This document shows positions 8,327-15,919 of a stretch of 21,460 bases of DNA, piece by piece (positions within the stretch are counted from its first letter, which is position 1; every line of letters starts with the position of its first letter). A program made the translations under genes and the position numbers. This DNA is from an uncultured Alphaproteobacteria bacterium. Lineage in GTDB: Bacteria > Pseudomonadota > Alphaproteobacteria > Micavibrionales > Micavibrionaceae. The DNA is taken from NCBI GenBank assembly GCA_937128575.1, contig CAKZMN010000032.1:1-21460 (forward strand), given 5' to 3'. The notes beneath the pieces were generated by a model. It was not told the origin of the DNA and did no database searches. It worked only from the letters and a program-made list of their open reading frames with translations.

Positions 8327-8599
8327 ATGACAGAACATACATATGGCCATAGAGGCATTCACGGAAGCTCACGAATTTTATTGTTGTGCGATGGGCAGAC
8401 AGTCTCTCATATAACGATACCCTTTAATGCGTTTGGTCGTCGCAAAGTCGCCCCTACAATTGAAGAGCTGGCAGCCATTGAAGCGGAAAACAAGCGCCGT
8501 GGTGACTTGCTTGATCAAGCTTTAGGGCAATGGGATGTAGAGGGCGATATTGACTCTGATTTAAAGTCTGAGCTTGAGGCGGTTTCCCCGCCGCGTTAA
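8327..8599 (+). CDS. small protein of unknown function (90 residues)
   Basis: I do not recognise this protein. It begins MTEHTYGHRGIHGSSRIL and has a short hydrophobic stretch (ILLLCDGQTVSHITI) followed by an acidic, probably helical C-terminal half (about 46-85, rich in Glu, Asp and Leu). There is no signal peptide or transmembrane segment. Reality is supported by a good Shine-Dalgarno (GAAGG, seven bases upstream), a promoter with a perfect -35 and coding-like composition through the C-terminal half. Its start region is closed by a strong hairpin, so expression may be controlled at translation. Divergent from the ligase-like gene on its left, it ends 10 bases short of the lptE stop codon on the other strand. 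Confidence 0.65.
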   Translation: MTEHTYGHRGIHGSSRILLLCDGQTVSHITIPFNAFGRRKVAPTIEELAAIEAENKRRGDLLDQALGQWDVEGDIDSDLKSELEAVSPPR

Positions 8600-8609
8600 A
8601 TGACGGATG

Positions 8610-9113
8610 TTACTGAGTGCGTTTTAGATAAAGATTTATTTGAGTCTCTATCTGGCGGGCTAAATCATCCAATGCGTTTCGGCGGGTATTGTCTTCGGAG
8701 ACGCGCGTTGAGAACTCACTATTTAAAACATTATAGCTTGTGATGCTGTAAATATTACGGCTAAGCAGAATTTCTGCGGTTTGCTTGTCTCTGAGCAGCA
8801 TTGTCGTTGAAAGGCGCAATTGTCCGCGGGTGGCATCTGAATTTTTGGTGATGTCTAGATCGGTTAGGCTTTCGATGATGGGCGCAACTTCTAATGTGTA
8901 TTGCGCATTTAATGGGCGGCCCGTGCGGTAAAATTTATCGATTAATTCGTTGCGCAGATATTGTCCCTCTCGGTCGGGGATGCTGGCAATGTCGACCAGC
9001 GCCAGCTTACTTTCAACACCGACAGCTGTGTGTTTGTTTACGCCATATACGGGATGAAACCCACAGGCGGCGAGCAAAAGAACAGCAGCATAAAGAGCAA
9101 TTACGTTTTTCAT
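8610..9113 (-). CDS. lptE: LPS-assembly lipoprotein LptE
   Basis: LptE plugs the LptD barrel in the outer membrane and helps insert lipopolysaccharide. The 167-residue protein has a lipoprotein signal peptide with lipobox LLAAC (lipidated Cys17) followed by GFHPVYG, the N-terminal pattern of alphaproteobacterial LptE. The rest has the family's pattern with TYRLNG-like segments replaced by [10 protein letters not shown] and a C-terminal helical part ([18 protein letters not shown]). Its ATG overlaps the leuS stop codon by four bases (ATGA), so translation is coupled to leuS. holA usually follows, but here the next gene is on the opposite strand. Confidence 0.9.
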   Translation of the reverse strand: MKNVIALYAAVLLLAACGFHPVYGVNKHTAVGVESKLALVDIASIPDREGQYLRNELIDKFYRTGRPLNAQYTLEVAPIIESLTDLDITKNSDATRGQLRLSTTMLLRDKQTAEILLSRNIYSITSYNVLNSEFSTRVSEDNTRRNALDDLARQIETQINLYLKRTQ

Positions 9114-11656
9114 CCTACAACCACATTAACAATTTTACCGGGCACATAAATAAATTTCCGTACATTTTTACCATCGATGAACTTTACCACATTATCTTCG
9201 GCCAAGGCCTGTGATTTTGCTTCATCTTCGCTGGCGTCTGGTGCGATGGAGATTGTGCCGCGCATTTTGCCATTTACCTGCACGCCGATTGTCACGGTTT
9301 CGGCGGTGAGCAATGATTCATCCATTTGCGGCCATGGGGCTTCGGTTAGAAGAATATCATGACCCAAAATGCTCCATAGCTCTTCCGCTAGGTGGGGCAT
9401 CATGGGGTTGATTAATTGAACCAAGGCCTCGATGGCTTCGCGTAGAGCCCAGCGCTCTCCGTCACCATCTTTCATGCTGTTTAGGCTGTTTGATAGTTCG
9501 CGGATGCGGGCCACGGCCTTGTTCATGTGGAAGTTTTCAATGTCTTGCGCCACGCCGCCAATGGTTTTGTGCGTGATTTGGCGCAAGTTCATTGCGGCTT
9601 CGCTGAAGTTATCCGGCGCTTTGGTTCCGGCCTCTGGCAATGTGTCTTTGGTTTCGATTACAAAGCGGTAGATTTTGTTGATGTATCGCCATGCGCCTTC
9701 AATGCCGGCCTCCGTCCATTCCAAATCGCGCTCTGGCGGGGAGTCGGAGAGGATGAAAAGACGGGCGGCATCTGCGCCGTAGGTATCCATGATTTCTTCT
9801 GGATCGACCACGTTCTTTTTGGATTTAGACATTTTGATTGTGGCGCCGACCTTAACGCTGGATTTGTCTTCCATGGCTTCGTATTCGACGGGGGTGATCC
9901 ATTTACCGTCTGCATTGGTATAGGTTTCGTGGGTTACCATGCCTTGGGTGAATAGTCCGGCGAAGGGCTCGTCCACGTCAATAATTCCGCAATCGCGCAT
10001 GGCTTTGGTGAAGAAGCGCGCATAGAGCAGGTGCAAAATGGCATGCTCAACGCCGCCAATATATTGCTCCACCGGCATCCAGTATTTTGCCTTGTCCTTG
10101 GCGACGGGCTGAGTTTCATTGTGGGGATCGCAATAGCGGAATTGATACCAGCTGCTCTCGAAGAATGTGTCGAATGTGTCTGTCTCGCGCTGGGCATCCT
10201 TGCCGCATGATGGGCAGGACGCATTTTTCCATGTTGGGTGATGCGCCAGTGGGTTGCCAGGTTTGTCGAAGCTGACATCCTCGGGCAGTGTGACGGGCAA
10301 TTGATCTTCGGGCACAGGCACCGCGCCGCAGCCGTCGCAATAAATGATGGGAATTGGACAACCCCAATAGCGCTGGCGGGAGATGCCCCAGTCGCGCAGG
10401 CGATATTGTGTTACGCCCTCACCATTTTCAAGTTCTTCACATTTTGTGATGACGGCCTTTTTGGCGGCGTCGATATCCATGCCGTCTAGGAACTGAGAAT
10501 TGGCGAGCTTGCCGGGTTCCGTGAAGGCTTCTTTTTCTATTTTAAATTCCGCTGGGTTTTCATCTGTTGGGATAACAACAGGAAGAACGTCTAGATCATA
10601 TTTATTGGCGAAATCCAAATCGCGCTGGTCATGCGCGGGCACACCGAAAATGGCGCCTGTCCCGTAATCCATTAAAATGAAGTTGGCGATATAGATGGGT
10701 ACTTCACGGCCCAATAATGGGTGCGTGGCCTTGTATCCCGTATCGAAGCCGAGCTTGTCGGCCTGTGCGATGGCTTCTTCTGAGGTGCCGGTAGCCTCGC
10801 ATTCCTGCTTGAATTTTTGAAATTCTGCGCTTTCGGGCACTAGGTTTTTTACGAGGGGGTGGTCTAGCGCAAGCCCAATGAAGGATGCGCCGAATAATGT
10901 GTCGGGGCGTGTGGTATAGACCTCGACTTTTTCATCTCGATCAATAACATCCCATTTGAATTGAAGGCCGGTTGATTTGCCGATCCAGTTTTCCTGCATC
11001 AGGCGCACCTTTTCAGGCCAGCGCTCTAGCTTGTCTAAGTCGCCTAATAATTCTTCGGCATAGTCGGTGATTTTTAGGAACCATTGGTTGAGCTTGCGGC
11101 GTTCAACGGGGGCGCCAGTGCGCCAGCCGCAGCCATCGATGACTTGTTCATTGGCCAGTACCGTATTGTCGATAGGGTCCCAATTCACAACGGATTCTTT
11201 GCGGTAGGCGATGCCCTTATCAAGGAAGTCGATAAACATTTTTTGTTCATGGCGGTAATATTCGGGGTCGCAGGTTGCGAATTCGCGGCTCCAATCAATG
11301 GAGAGGCCCATATTTTTAAGCTGGGCGCGCATGATGTCGATATTGGCGTGCGTCCACTCGCCGGGGTGGCGATTGTTTTCTATCGCGGCATTTTCTGCGG
11401 GCAGGCCAAAGGCATCCCAGCCCATGGGGTGAATAACATTAAAGCCCTGAGCTTTGCGGTATCTGGCGACAACATCACCCAGAGTATAGTTACGGACATG
11501 GCCAACATGAATGCGCCCGCTGGGGTAGGGGAACATTTCCAAAACGTAGTATTTGTCCTTTGACGGGTCTTCGGTGACGGCAAATGCATCGCGATCCGCC
11601 CAAGTTTTCCGCCATTTGTTCTCAGATTCTCTGATGTTGTATCGAATTTCGCTCAT
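9110..11656 (-). CDS. leuS: leucyl-tRNA synthetase
   Basis: LeuS charges tRNA-Leu. The 848-residue protein has the class I signature [16 protein letters not shown] (HIGH-type motif HVGH at 50-53), the CP1 editing insert with [14 protein letters not shown] and [17 protein letters not shown], a [10 protein letters not shown] zinc-type segment, and IKMSKSKKN (KMSKS at 608-612). Length is normal. The frame extends to 11728, but the ATG at 11656 (MSEIRYN) gives the family N-terminus and has GGAA about eight bases upstream. It overlaps lptE by four bases. A short inverted repeat at 11699-11717 lies about 43-61 bases upstream of the start. Confidence 0.98.
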   Translation of the reverse strand: MSEIRYNIRESENKWRKTWADRDAFAVTEDPSKDKYYVLEMFPYPSGRIHVGHVRNYTLGDVVARYRKAQGFNVIHPMGWDAFGLPAENAAIENNRHPGEWTHANIDIMRAQLKNMGLSIDWSREFATCDPEYYRHEQKMFIDFLDKGIAYRKESVVNWDPIDNTVLANEQVIDGCGWRTGAPVERRKLNQWFLKITDYAEELLGDLDKLERWPEKVRLMQENWIGKSTGLQFKWDVIDRDEKVEVYTTRPDTLFGASFIGLALDHPLVKNLVPESAEFQKFKQECEATGTSEEAIAQADKLGFDTGYKATHPLLGREVPIYIANFILMDYGTGAIFGVPAHDQRDLDFANKYDLDVLPVVIPTDENPAEFKIEKEAFTEPGKLANSQFLDGMDIDAAKKAVITKCEELENGEGVTQYRLRDWGISRQRYWGCPIPIIYCDGCGAVPVPEDQLPVTLPEDVSFDKPGNPLAHHPTWKNASCPSCGKDAQRETDTFDTFFESSWYQFRYCDPHNETQPVAKDKAKYWMPVEQYIGGVEHAILHLLYARFFTKAMRDCGIIDVDEPFAGLFTQGMVTHETYTNADGKWITPVEYEAMEDKSSVKVGATIKMSKSKKNVVDPEEIMDTYGADAARLFILSDSPPERDLEWTEAGIEGAWRYINKIYRFVIETKDTLPEAGTKAPDNFSEAAMNLRQITHKTIGGVAQDIENFHMNKAVARIRELSNSLNSMKDGDGERWALREAIEALVQLINPMMPHLAEELWSILGHDILLTEAPWPQMDESLLTAETVTIGVQVNGKMRGTISIAPDASEDEAKSQALAEDNVVKFIDGKNVRKFIYVPGKIVNVVVG

Positions 11657-11698
11657 TTGATCATTTCCATTTATCTTTTCACATCGTTTTTCGTCGCT

Positions 11699-11717
11699 TG
11701 CGTATGAAATATACGCA
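11699..11717 (-). promoter_or_regulatory. inverted repeat over a possible leuS -10 box
   Basis: TGCGTAT and ATACGCA are perfect 7-base arms around five bases. On the minus strand the centre includes TATATT (11713-11708), a five-of-six -10 box about 50 bases before the leuS ATG. No clear -35 is present. It could be an operator or a weak mRNA hairpin. Confidence 0.3.
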
Positions 11718-11845
11718 TCGCTTCTCATGCCTTGTGAAAAAACAAAGCGAAACGATCAATAATGTTTTGAGAGGCGCCTGTTAAAACGTCTCGACAAGGA
11801 TATATGAATTACCGTAAATGCTGTATTCCAGCAAGATGGAATTAT

Positions 11846-11874
11846 TTGACATAATTTAATTCATGTTATATTGT
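11846..11874 (+). promoter_or_regulatory. promoter of the 69-codon gene
   Basis: Perfect TTGACA at 11846-11851. Two -10 choices overlap: TATTGT (11869-11874) with the ideal 17-base spacer, or the extended -10 TGTTATATT (11864-11872) with 15. Transcription from near 11879 would give a leader of about 29 bases containing the Shine-Dalgarno AGAGGG. Confidence 0.55.
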
Positions 11875-11907
11875 ATCCTCAGAATTTAAAACTAAGAGGG
11901 AATGATT

Positions 11908-12117
11908 ATGGGATTTAGTGATGAAATGTCTGACATGGGCAGCAATACTGGAGAATTTGGCGCTCGTCATAAAGGCCATGCCAAAAAAGGGTTTGATAAT
12001 ACAAAGCCAAAAAATCAAGATCATGAGGATTTTGTTGATGAAGCCGCAGTGGTTAAAAGAAACCCGCTGGATGGTGTCGAGTTAGAAAACCCACGTCATG
12101 ATCGCGATATGAAATAG
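11908..12117 (+). CDS. small, highly hydrophilic protein (69 residues)
   Basis: No family recognised. The product (MGFSDEMSDMGSN...) has 15 acidic, 11 Lys/Arg and 4 His residues, seven glycines (10%), no Cys, Trp, Tyr or Ile, and no hydrophobic core, so it is probably disordered and cytoplasmic. That composition resembles hydrophilins and other stress-protective small proteins, which is inference only. Two ATGs are possible. The Shine-Dalgarno AGAGGG (11895-11900) is one base from the first (11902) and seven from the second (11908), which decides for 11908. A strong promoter precedes it and an intrinsic terminator follows at 12141, so it is a single-gene unit with strong expression signals. 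Confidence 0.75.
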   Translation: MGFSDEMSDMGSNTGEFGARHKGHAKKGFDNTKPKNQDHEDFVDEAAVVKRNPLDGVELENPRHDRDMK

Positions 12118-12140
12118 CCTTGGATATTATGTAAGCATTA

Positions 12141-12176
12141 AAAAAGCCCCCTGAAATTCAGAGGGCTTTTATTTTG
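12141..12176. terminator. bidirectional intrinsic terminator
   Basis: AGCCCCCTGA and TCAGAGGGCT form a 10-pair stem with one mismatch around AAT (12145-12167), followed by TTTTATTTT on the plus strand and preceded by an A-run that becomes a T-run on the minus strand. It sits between the converging 69-codon gene and the DUF3576 gene and should serve both. Confidence 0.85.
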
Positions 12177-12197
12177 TTCTAAATATGAGCCGGAGCT

Positions 12198-12740
12198 TTA
12201 TTCATCCAATTGAGCGATGCGTAGCTGGCGCGCTCTGGTTAGGATGGTGTCTTCCAATTCGCGGGCGGTTTGATCGGATGTGTCGATATCTTTCCATCCA
12301 TTGCCGCTTTTCACCTGTTTAAACACGCGCACGCGCACACCGTCGGAGCGCAATTGACGCCCTAATATAAAGACATTGATCTTGAAGCGCTCGTCGCCCT
12401 CGGCCTCTGGTGCGTACCAATCGGTTAAAATAACGCCGCCAAATGGGTCTGCGCTGGCGAGGGGCATGAAGGATACTGTGTCCAAAGATGCGCGCCACAG
12501 GAAGCTGTTTACCGCAAGGGCACCAGCGCCGCCGTCTTCTTTTTTACGGTCGCCGAGAAGGCCGCCAGTGCCAAATATGCTTTTTGGCTTATTATATATG
12601 TCGTTTGCGTCAGATGTGCGGTCATACCCAGTGGGGTATTTGGCTTCTGTTTTTATGCCATCTGTTCCACATGCACCCAATATGGCGATGCTGGTTAGTA
12701 GAAGGAAGCAGGTTAGAAGTGGGGCTGAAAATTTTGCCAT
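12198..12740 (-). CDS. DUF3576 family lipoprotein
   Basis: The 180-residue protein matches my recollection of the alphaproteobacterial DUF3576 family, of unknown function, often found near leuS-lptE-holA. The N-terminus is a lipoprotein signal peptide with lipobox LGAC (lipidated Cys24). The mature part contains GTGGLLGDR, NSFLWRASLDTVSFMPLASADPFGGVILTDWY and FKINVFILGRQLRSDGVRVRVF, the conserved core. It is probably anchored in the outer membrane, where the neighbouring LptE and porin also act, but a direct link is not shown. The ATG at 12740 has AGGA about 11 bases upstream, a weak arrangement. The 3' end uses the shared terminator at 12141-12176. Confidence 0.85.
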   Translation of the reverse strand: MAKFSAPLLTCFLLLTSIAILGACGTDGIKTEAKYPTGYDRTSDANDIYNKPKSIFGTGGLLGDRKKEDGGAGALAVNSFLWRASLDTVSFMPLASADPFGGVILTDWYAPEAEGDERFKINVFILGRQLRSDGVRVRVFKQVKSGNGWKDIDTSDQTARELEDTILTRARQLRIAQLDE

Positions 12741-12864
12741 TACTTTTTAAATCCTAAAATTAGTAATTGATTTCATATTCATTACCATGCAAATTTTAAC
12801 GCTACAAGAGTCACATAGACTCAAAAACGCATCCCCTCTGTGCATAAAACAATGAAAAGTGCGT

Positions 12865-12880
12865 GTTGCAAATTTGCAAC
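12865..12880. promoter_or_regulatory. 16-bp palindrome upstream of the porin promoter
   Basis: GTTGCAAATTTGCAAC is a perfect palindrome about 82 bases upstream of the predicted porin transcript start and inside the gap between divergent DUF3576 and porin genes. It resembles TTTGCAAA-type operators, known for example for ScfR-family regulators such as PccR of Rhodobacter, but the regulator here is unknown. Confidence 0.5.
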
Positions 12881-12918
12881 GATGCCGAAAAAAATGTGAT
12901 ATTTTTGTGCAAATCGCG

Positions 12919-12947
12919 TTGACCCCCCATGAAAACTTAGGCTTAAT
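12919..12947 (+). promoter_or_regulatory. probable porin promoter
   Basis: TTGACC (12919-12924, five of six) and CTTAAT (12942-12947, four of six) with a 17-base spacer. The start would be near 12954, leaving a leader of about 48 bases that ends in the strong ribosome binding site GGAGGA (12990-12995). Confidence 0.45.
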
Positions 12948-13002
12948 CGTTGGTGTTTGCTGGAAACAGCAGGCACTTTTATTTTATTTGGAGGAACTAC
13001 TA

Positions 13003-14193
13003 ATGAAAAAACTACTTACATCAGCTGCTGTTTGCGGTCTTGTGTTTGCTGCTGCTCCGGCACATGCGGACATCGATCTTGAGCTAGGCGGCTACTTTAA
13101 AGGCTACGGCGCGTTCGTAGACCAAGACGACAATGCTGACACAAATGGTGCCCTTGCTGGTAATCAAGGTGCTGGCGAAGCTTCAGACTTTGACTTCATT
13201 CGTGACACTGAAATTCATGCAACTGGCGAAACAACATTGGACAATGGTCTAGTTGTTGGTGCGCATTTCGAATTCTCTGTTGATGGTGGTGACGCTGCAG
13301 CAGTTGACGAGAGCTATGCATACTTCTCCGGCTCATGGGGTCGTGTTAATTTTGGTGATGAAGACGGTGCTGGTTACCTTCTACAGGTCGCTGCTCCTTC
13401 TGCAGACTCAAACATTGACGGTATCCGTCAGTATGTTCAGCCTGTGAACTACCTAGCAGCTATCGGTGATAGTAATGCTTCTGGTGCAGTTGCTGATGAA
13501 CTTCTTCTTGTTGCTGGTCTAGGCGCTGCTGGTGGTAACAGCATCGATTACGATATGGATCAGTCAGGTAAAGATACAAAGCTTACATACCTTTCACCAA
13601 TCATGAACGGCTTCCAAGCTGGTGTATCTTACACTCCAGACACTGGCCCTGCTGATGACCTAGAAGGTGTTGGCTTTAAAGACGTTGAAGATACTCTAGA
13701 AGACACTTATGAAGCTGCTATTCGTTATGAAGGCATGTTCAACAATGTTGGTGTTATCTTGGGTGCTGGTTACGCTCACACAAATCAGGAAGAGACAACT
13801 GTTCCTGCTGTAAATGACGATCGTCAAGCATGGAATGTTGGTGCTGACTTCGATATCGGTCCATTCGGTGTTGGTGTTATCTACCGTGAAGACAACGGTG
13901 GTTTTGAAGGTAGTGCGGCTCGCGATGATGAAGAGACATTGGTTATTGGTGTAGATTACACAACCGGTCCTTTCAAACTTGGCGCTTCTTACTATGATCA
14001 AGAGAACACATTTGCAATTAACGGTCTGGACACACAGCGTTATTCAGGTGGTGTTACATATACTTATGGCCCAGGCATGACATTCCGCGGTTCCGTTGGT
14101 TATGTTGAGCACGAAGCAACTGGTGTTGGTGGTCCGGGTAACAACGACATTGACGCTACATACGTAACATTGGGTACACAAATCAACTTCTAA
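13003..14193 (+). CDS. outer-membrane porin (Gram-negative porin family)
   Basis: A trimeric beta-barrel porin for diffusion of small solutes is the most likely role. The 396-residue precursor starts MKKLLTSAAVCGLVFAAAPAHA, a clear signal peptide cut before DIDLELGGYFKGYGAF, the usual first strand. Repeated amphipathic strands with alternating Gly/Tyr/Phe continue to a C-terminal phenylalanine (GTQINF), the signal for barrel assembly. The protein is rich in Asp and Glu, which may favour cations. The frame opens earlier (12859), but GGAGGA seven bases before the ATG at 13003 fixes the start. Codons are strongly skewed to GCT, GGT, CTT, CGT and AAC, unlike the GCG/CGC-rich neighbours, as expected for a very highly expressed gene. 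It has its own promoter and terminator. Confidence 0.93.
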   Translation: MKKLLTSAAVCGLVFAAAPAHADIDLELGGYFKGYGAFVDQDDNADTNGALAGNQGAGEASDFDFIRDTEIHATGETTLDNGLVVGAHFEFSVDGGDAAAVDESYAYFSGSWGRVNFGDEDGAGYLLQVAAPSADSNIDGIRQYVQPVNYLAAIGDSNASGAVADELLLVAGLGAAGGNSIDYDMDQSGKDTKLTYLSPIMNGFQAGVSYTPDTGPADDLEGVGFKDVEDTLEDTYEAAIRYEGMFNNVGVILGAGYAHTNQEETTVPAVNDDRQAWNVGADFDIGPFGVGVIYREDNGGFEGSAARDDEETLVIGVDYTTGPFKLGASYYDQENTFAINGLDTQRYSGGVTYTYGPGMTFRGSVGYVEHEATGVGGPGNNDIDATYVTLGTQINF

Positions 14194-14227
14194 TCGAAGC
14201 TGGTTTATACCTTACAGAATTTGGATT

Positions 14228-14259
14228 GGGCCTCTTCGGAGGCCCTTTCTTTTTGTTTT
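14228..14259 (+). terminator. intrinsic terminator of the porin gene
   Basis: GGGCCTC and GAGGCCC form a perfect 7-bp stem closed by a UUCG tetraloop (14228-14245), followed by TTTCTTTTTGTTTT. It lies 35 bases after the porin stop codon. Confidence 0.95.
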
Positions 14260-14286
14260 GAGTTATGTGACGGCCTGACCTAATAT
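14258..14286 (+). promoter_or_regulatory. possible promoter of the YggS-family gene, giving a leaderless mRNA
   Basis: TTGAGT (14258-14263) begins where the porin terminator ends, and TAATAT (14281-14286) follows after exactly 17 bases. Each matches four of six. Seven bases later is the ATG at 14294, where transcription would start. No Shine-Dalgarno is visible. Confidence 0.4.
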
Positions 14287-14293
14287 GACTCTC

Positions 14294-14962
14294 ATGTCTG
14301 TTTCTGAAAATTTATCCCTTATCCAAGAAAAAATTGATGCGGTGGCCGCTGGTGCAGAGCGCGCAAGCGATGATGTGCAGCTTGTCGCGGTTAGTAAAAA
14401 ACAACCGGAAGGCCGCATTCAAGAGGCGCTGGGCGCTGGTCATCGAACGTTTGGTGAAAACCGCGTGCAAGAGGCGCAAGAGCGCTGGGGCGCTTTGCGG
14501 GCGACCTATACTGATTTAAAGCTGCATTTGATTGGGCCGCTTCAGACCAATAAGGCGGGCGATGCGGTTGCTTTGTTTGATGTGATTGAAACTGTTGATC
14601 GTGAGAAGCTGGCGCGGATATTAGGTAAAGAAATGGAAAAGCAATCTAGAGCGCTACCGTGTTTTATTCAGGTCAATACGGGTGATGAGGAGCAAAAGGC
14701 GGGCATATCGCTTGATGCGCTTGATGGTTTCTATGTGTTTTGCACGAAGGAATGCGGTCTGAATATTATTGGTTTAATGTGCATTCCCCCCATTAATGAA
14801 GAGCCAGAGCGTCATTTCAAATTATTGGCGGCGCGCGCGAAAGCTTTGGGGCTAAAGCATTTAAGCATGGGGATGAGCGGTGATTTTGAGAGGGCGATTT
14901 CCTGCGGCGCGACCTATGTGCGTGTTGGTACGGGGGTTTTTGGCGCCCGATCTAAGGCTTAA
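14294..14962 (+). CDS. yggS: YggS/PROSC-family pyridoxal phosphate homeostasis protein
   Basis: This family binds pyridoxal 5'-phosphate on a single-domain TIM barrel and keeps vitamin B6 and amino-acid pools in balance. It has no confirmed catalytic activity. The 222-residue protein contains VAVSKKQP with the PLP-binding lysine (about residue 35), FGENRVQEA, HLIGPLQTNKA, and the phosphate-binding end MGMSGDFERAISCGATYVRVGTGVFG. An ATG at 14285 would add three residues. The ATG at 14294 is preferred because a -10 hexamer ends seven bases before it and the first ATG overlaps that hexamer. It begins straight after the porin terminator. The 3' end overlaps the gene on the other strand by four bases, the two TAA codons sharing TTAA. 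Confidence 0.93.
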   Translation: MSVSENLSLIQEKIDAVAAGAERASDDVQLVAVSKKQPEGRIQEALGAGHRTFGENRVQEAQERWGALRATYTDLKLHLIGPLQTNKAGDAVALFDVIETVDREKLARILGKEMEKQSRALPCFIQVNTGDEEQKAGISLDALDGFYVFCTKECGLNIIGLMCIPPINEEPERHFKLLAARAKALGLKHLSMGMSGDFERAISCGATYVRVGTGVFGARSKA

Positions 14963-15768
14963 TTTTCACCATCATATAGGCGTTGTGGCGCAGATAGGCT
15001 GACTTGTGTGATTGGTTCGCGCAGAAGAGCCTCACTTTGCAGGGCGCTTGGATATTGCTGGCTGGTTGTTTTCCCTGCTGTGCGCCCGCTTGCGACCGGG
15101 GCGCGCTCAATTGTAATCTGGTTTTGCGTGCGCGCGCCGCTATCTGAGAAAGCGAGGAGCGCGCTGGCCATATCGTCATATTCTTGAGCAATTTCTATGG
15201 CGTTATTTAGGTTTTCTTCTGGCGCGTTTAAGGGCGTTGTTTCTTTATCATATGGGTTTGCGTTGTTTTTTGTCTTATACGCAAAATCGGGGGCTTCGCC
15301 GCGCATGGCGCCGATAGCGTTTTGCGCCACGTCTTTACCGGTTTCTTCTTGGATAATGGTGTTGATTAAACCCGACGCCACGCCAACGGGGCCGCCAAAC
15401 ACTGCGCCGCCGACAATGTTGCCAATGGGCTTAATTTCGTCGCCTGTGATGTTGCGATATACGTAATTAACCCCCGGAATGTGATGCAGGGGGTTCACCA
15501 TGTCGATCAGATCGGCAAATGTGAATTCGTCTGTTGCGGCGCTATCGCTTGCTGCGCTCTCCTGATAAGCGTTGCCGTATTGTGAGATGCTGGGGTCTTT
15601 TTTGTTCTGCGCAGCGCTTAGGTTTTGTTGAACAATTTCTTGGGGCGTTGAGGCGTTTTCCCATTTGGGTACATAGCCGCCCATGCGTTCATTTTTTACC
15701 ATTTTCATCACTTTTTGCGGGGCGATGTGGTTGGTGTGGGTCGTTGTGGGGGCTAATTTATCGATCAT
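14959..15768 (-). CDS. unrecognised protein with a glycine-rich hydrophobic core (269 residues)
   Basis: I do not recognise a named family. The N-terminal 80 residues are polar and probably disordered. The most conserved-looking block is at about 82-156: FTFADLIDMVNPLHHIPGVN, then YRNITGDEIKPI, then a glycine-spaced hydrophobic stretch GNIVGGAVFGGPVGVASGLI (116-135) that could be a glycine-zipper-like membrane or packing segment, then EETGKDVAQNAIGAM. The C-terminal 100 residues are polar. No signal peptide is seen. The frame reaches a TTG at 15786, but the ATG at 15768 is chosen by default. Neither start has a ribosome binding site. It is divergent from the response-regulator-like gene and converges on the YggS-family gene with a four-base overlap. 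Confidence 0.75.
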   Translation of the reverse strand: MIDKLAPTTTHTNHIAPQKVMKMVKNERMGGYVPKWENASTPQEIVQQNLSAAQNKKDPSISQYGNAYQESAASDSAATDEFTFADLIDMVNPLHHIPGVNYVYRNITGDEIKPIGNIVGGAVFGGPVGVASGLINTIIQEETGKDVAQNAIGAMRGEAPDFAYKTKNNANPYDKETTPLNAPEENLNNAIEIAQEYDDMASALLAFSDSGARTQNQITIERAPVASGRTAGKTTSQQYPSALQSEALLREPITQVSLSAPQRLYDGEN

Positions 15769-15875
15769 AGGTAAAAGAGTTTGCAATTGCTATGCCATTC
15801 GCCGTTCTTTTGGAATCAAGTGCTTAGCGTTGTTGATGCTGGCTTTGCGCGCGCGAAACGGGTTATTTTTGCCGG

Positions 15876-15892
15876 ATATATGTGGCATATAT
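15876..15892. promoter_or_regulatory. inverted repeat upstream of the OmpR-type regulator
   Basis: ATATATG and CATATAT are perfect 7-base arms around TGG, 28 bases before the regulator's ATG in the 151-base gap between divergent genes. It may be an autoregulatory operator, though AT-rich repeats of this size can arise by chance. Nothing else clear is seen in the gap. Confidence 0.3.
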
Positions 15893-15919
15893 GACGTTCA
15901 TCGTGATATGTAGGAATAT

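Noticed and set aside
9527..9955. 142-codon open frame on the plus strand
   Set aside because: Entirely antisense to leuS, whose protein motifs are unmistakable. It is a shadow of the GC-rich codon pattern.
11084..11563. 159-codon open frame on the plus strand
   Set aside because: Also antisense to leuS across the HIGH-motif region, with no start signals.
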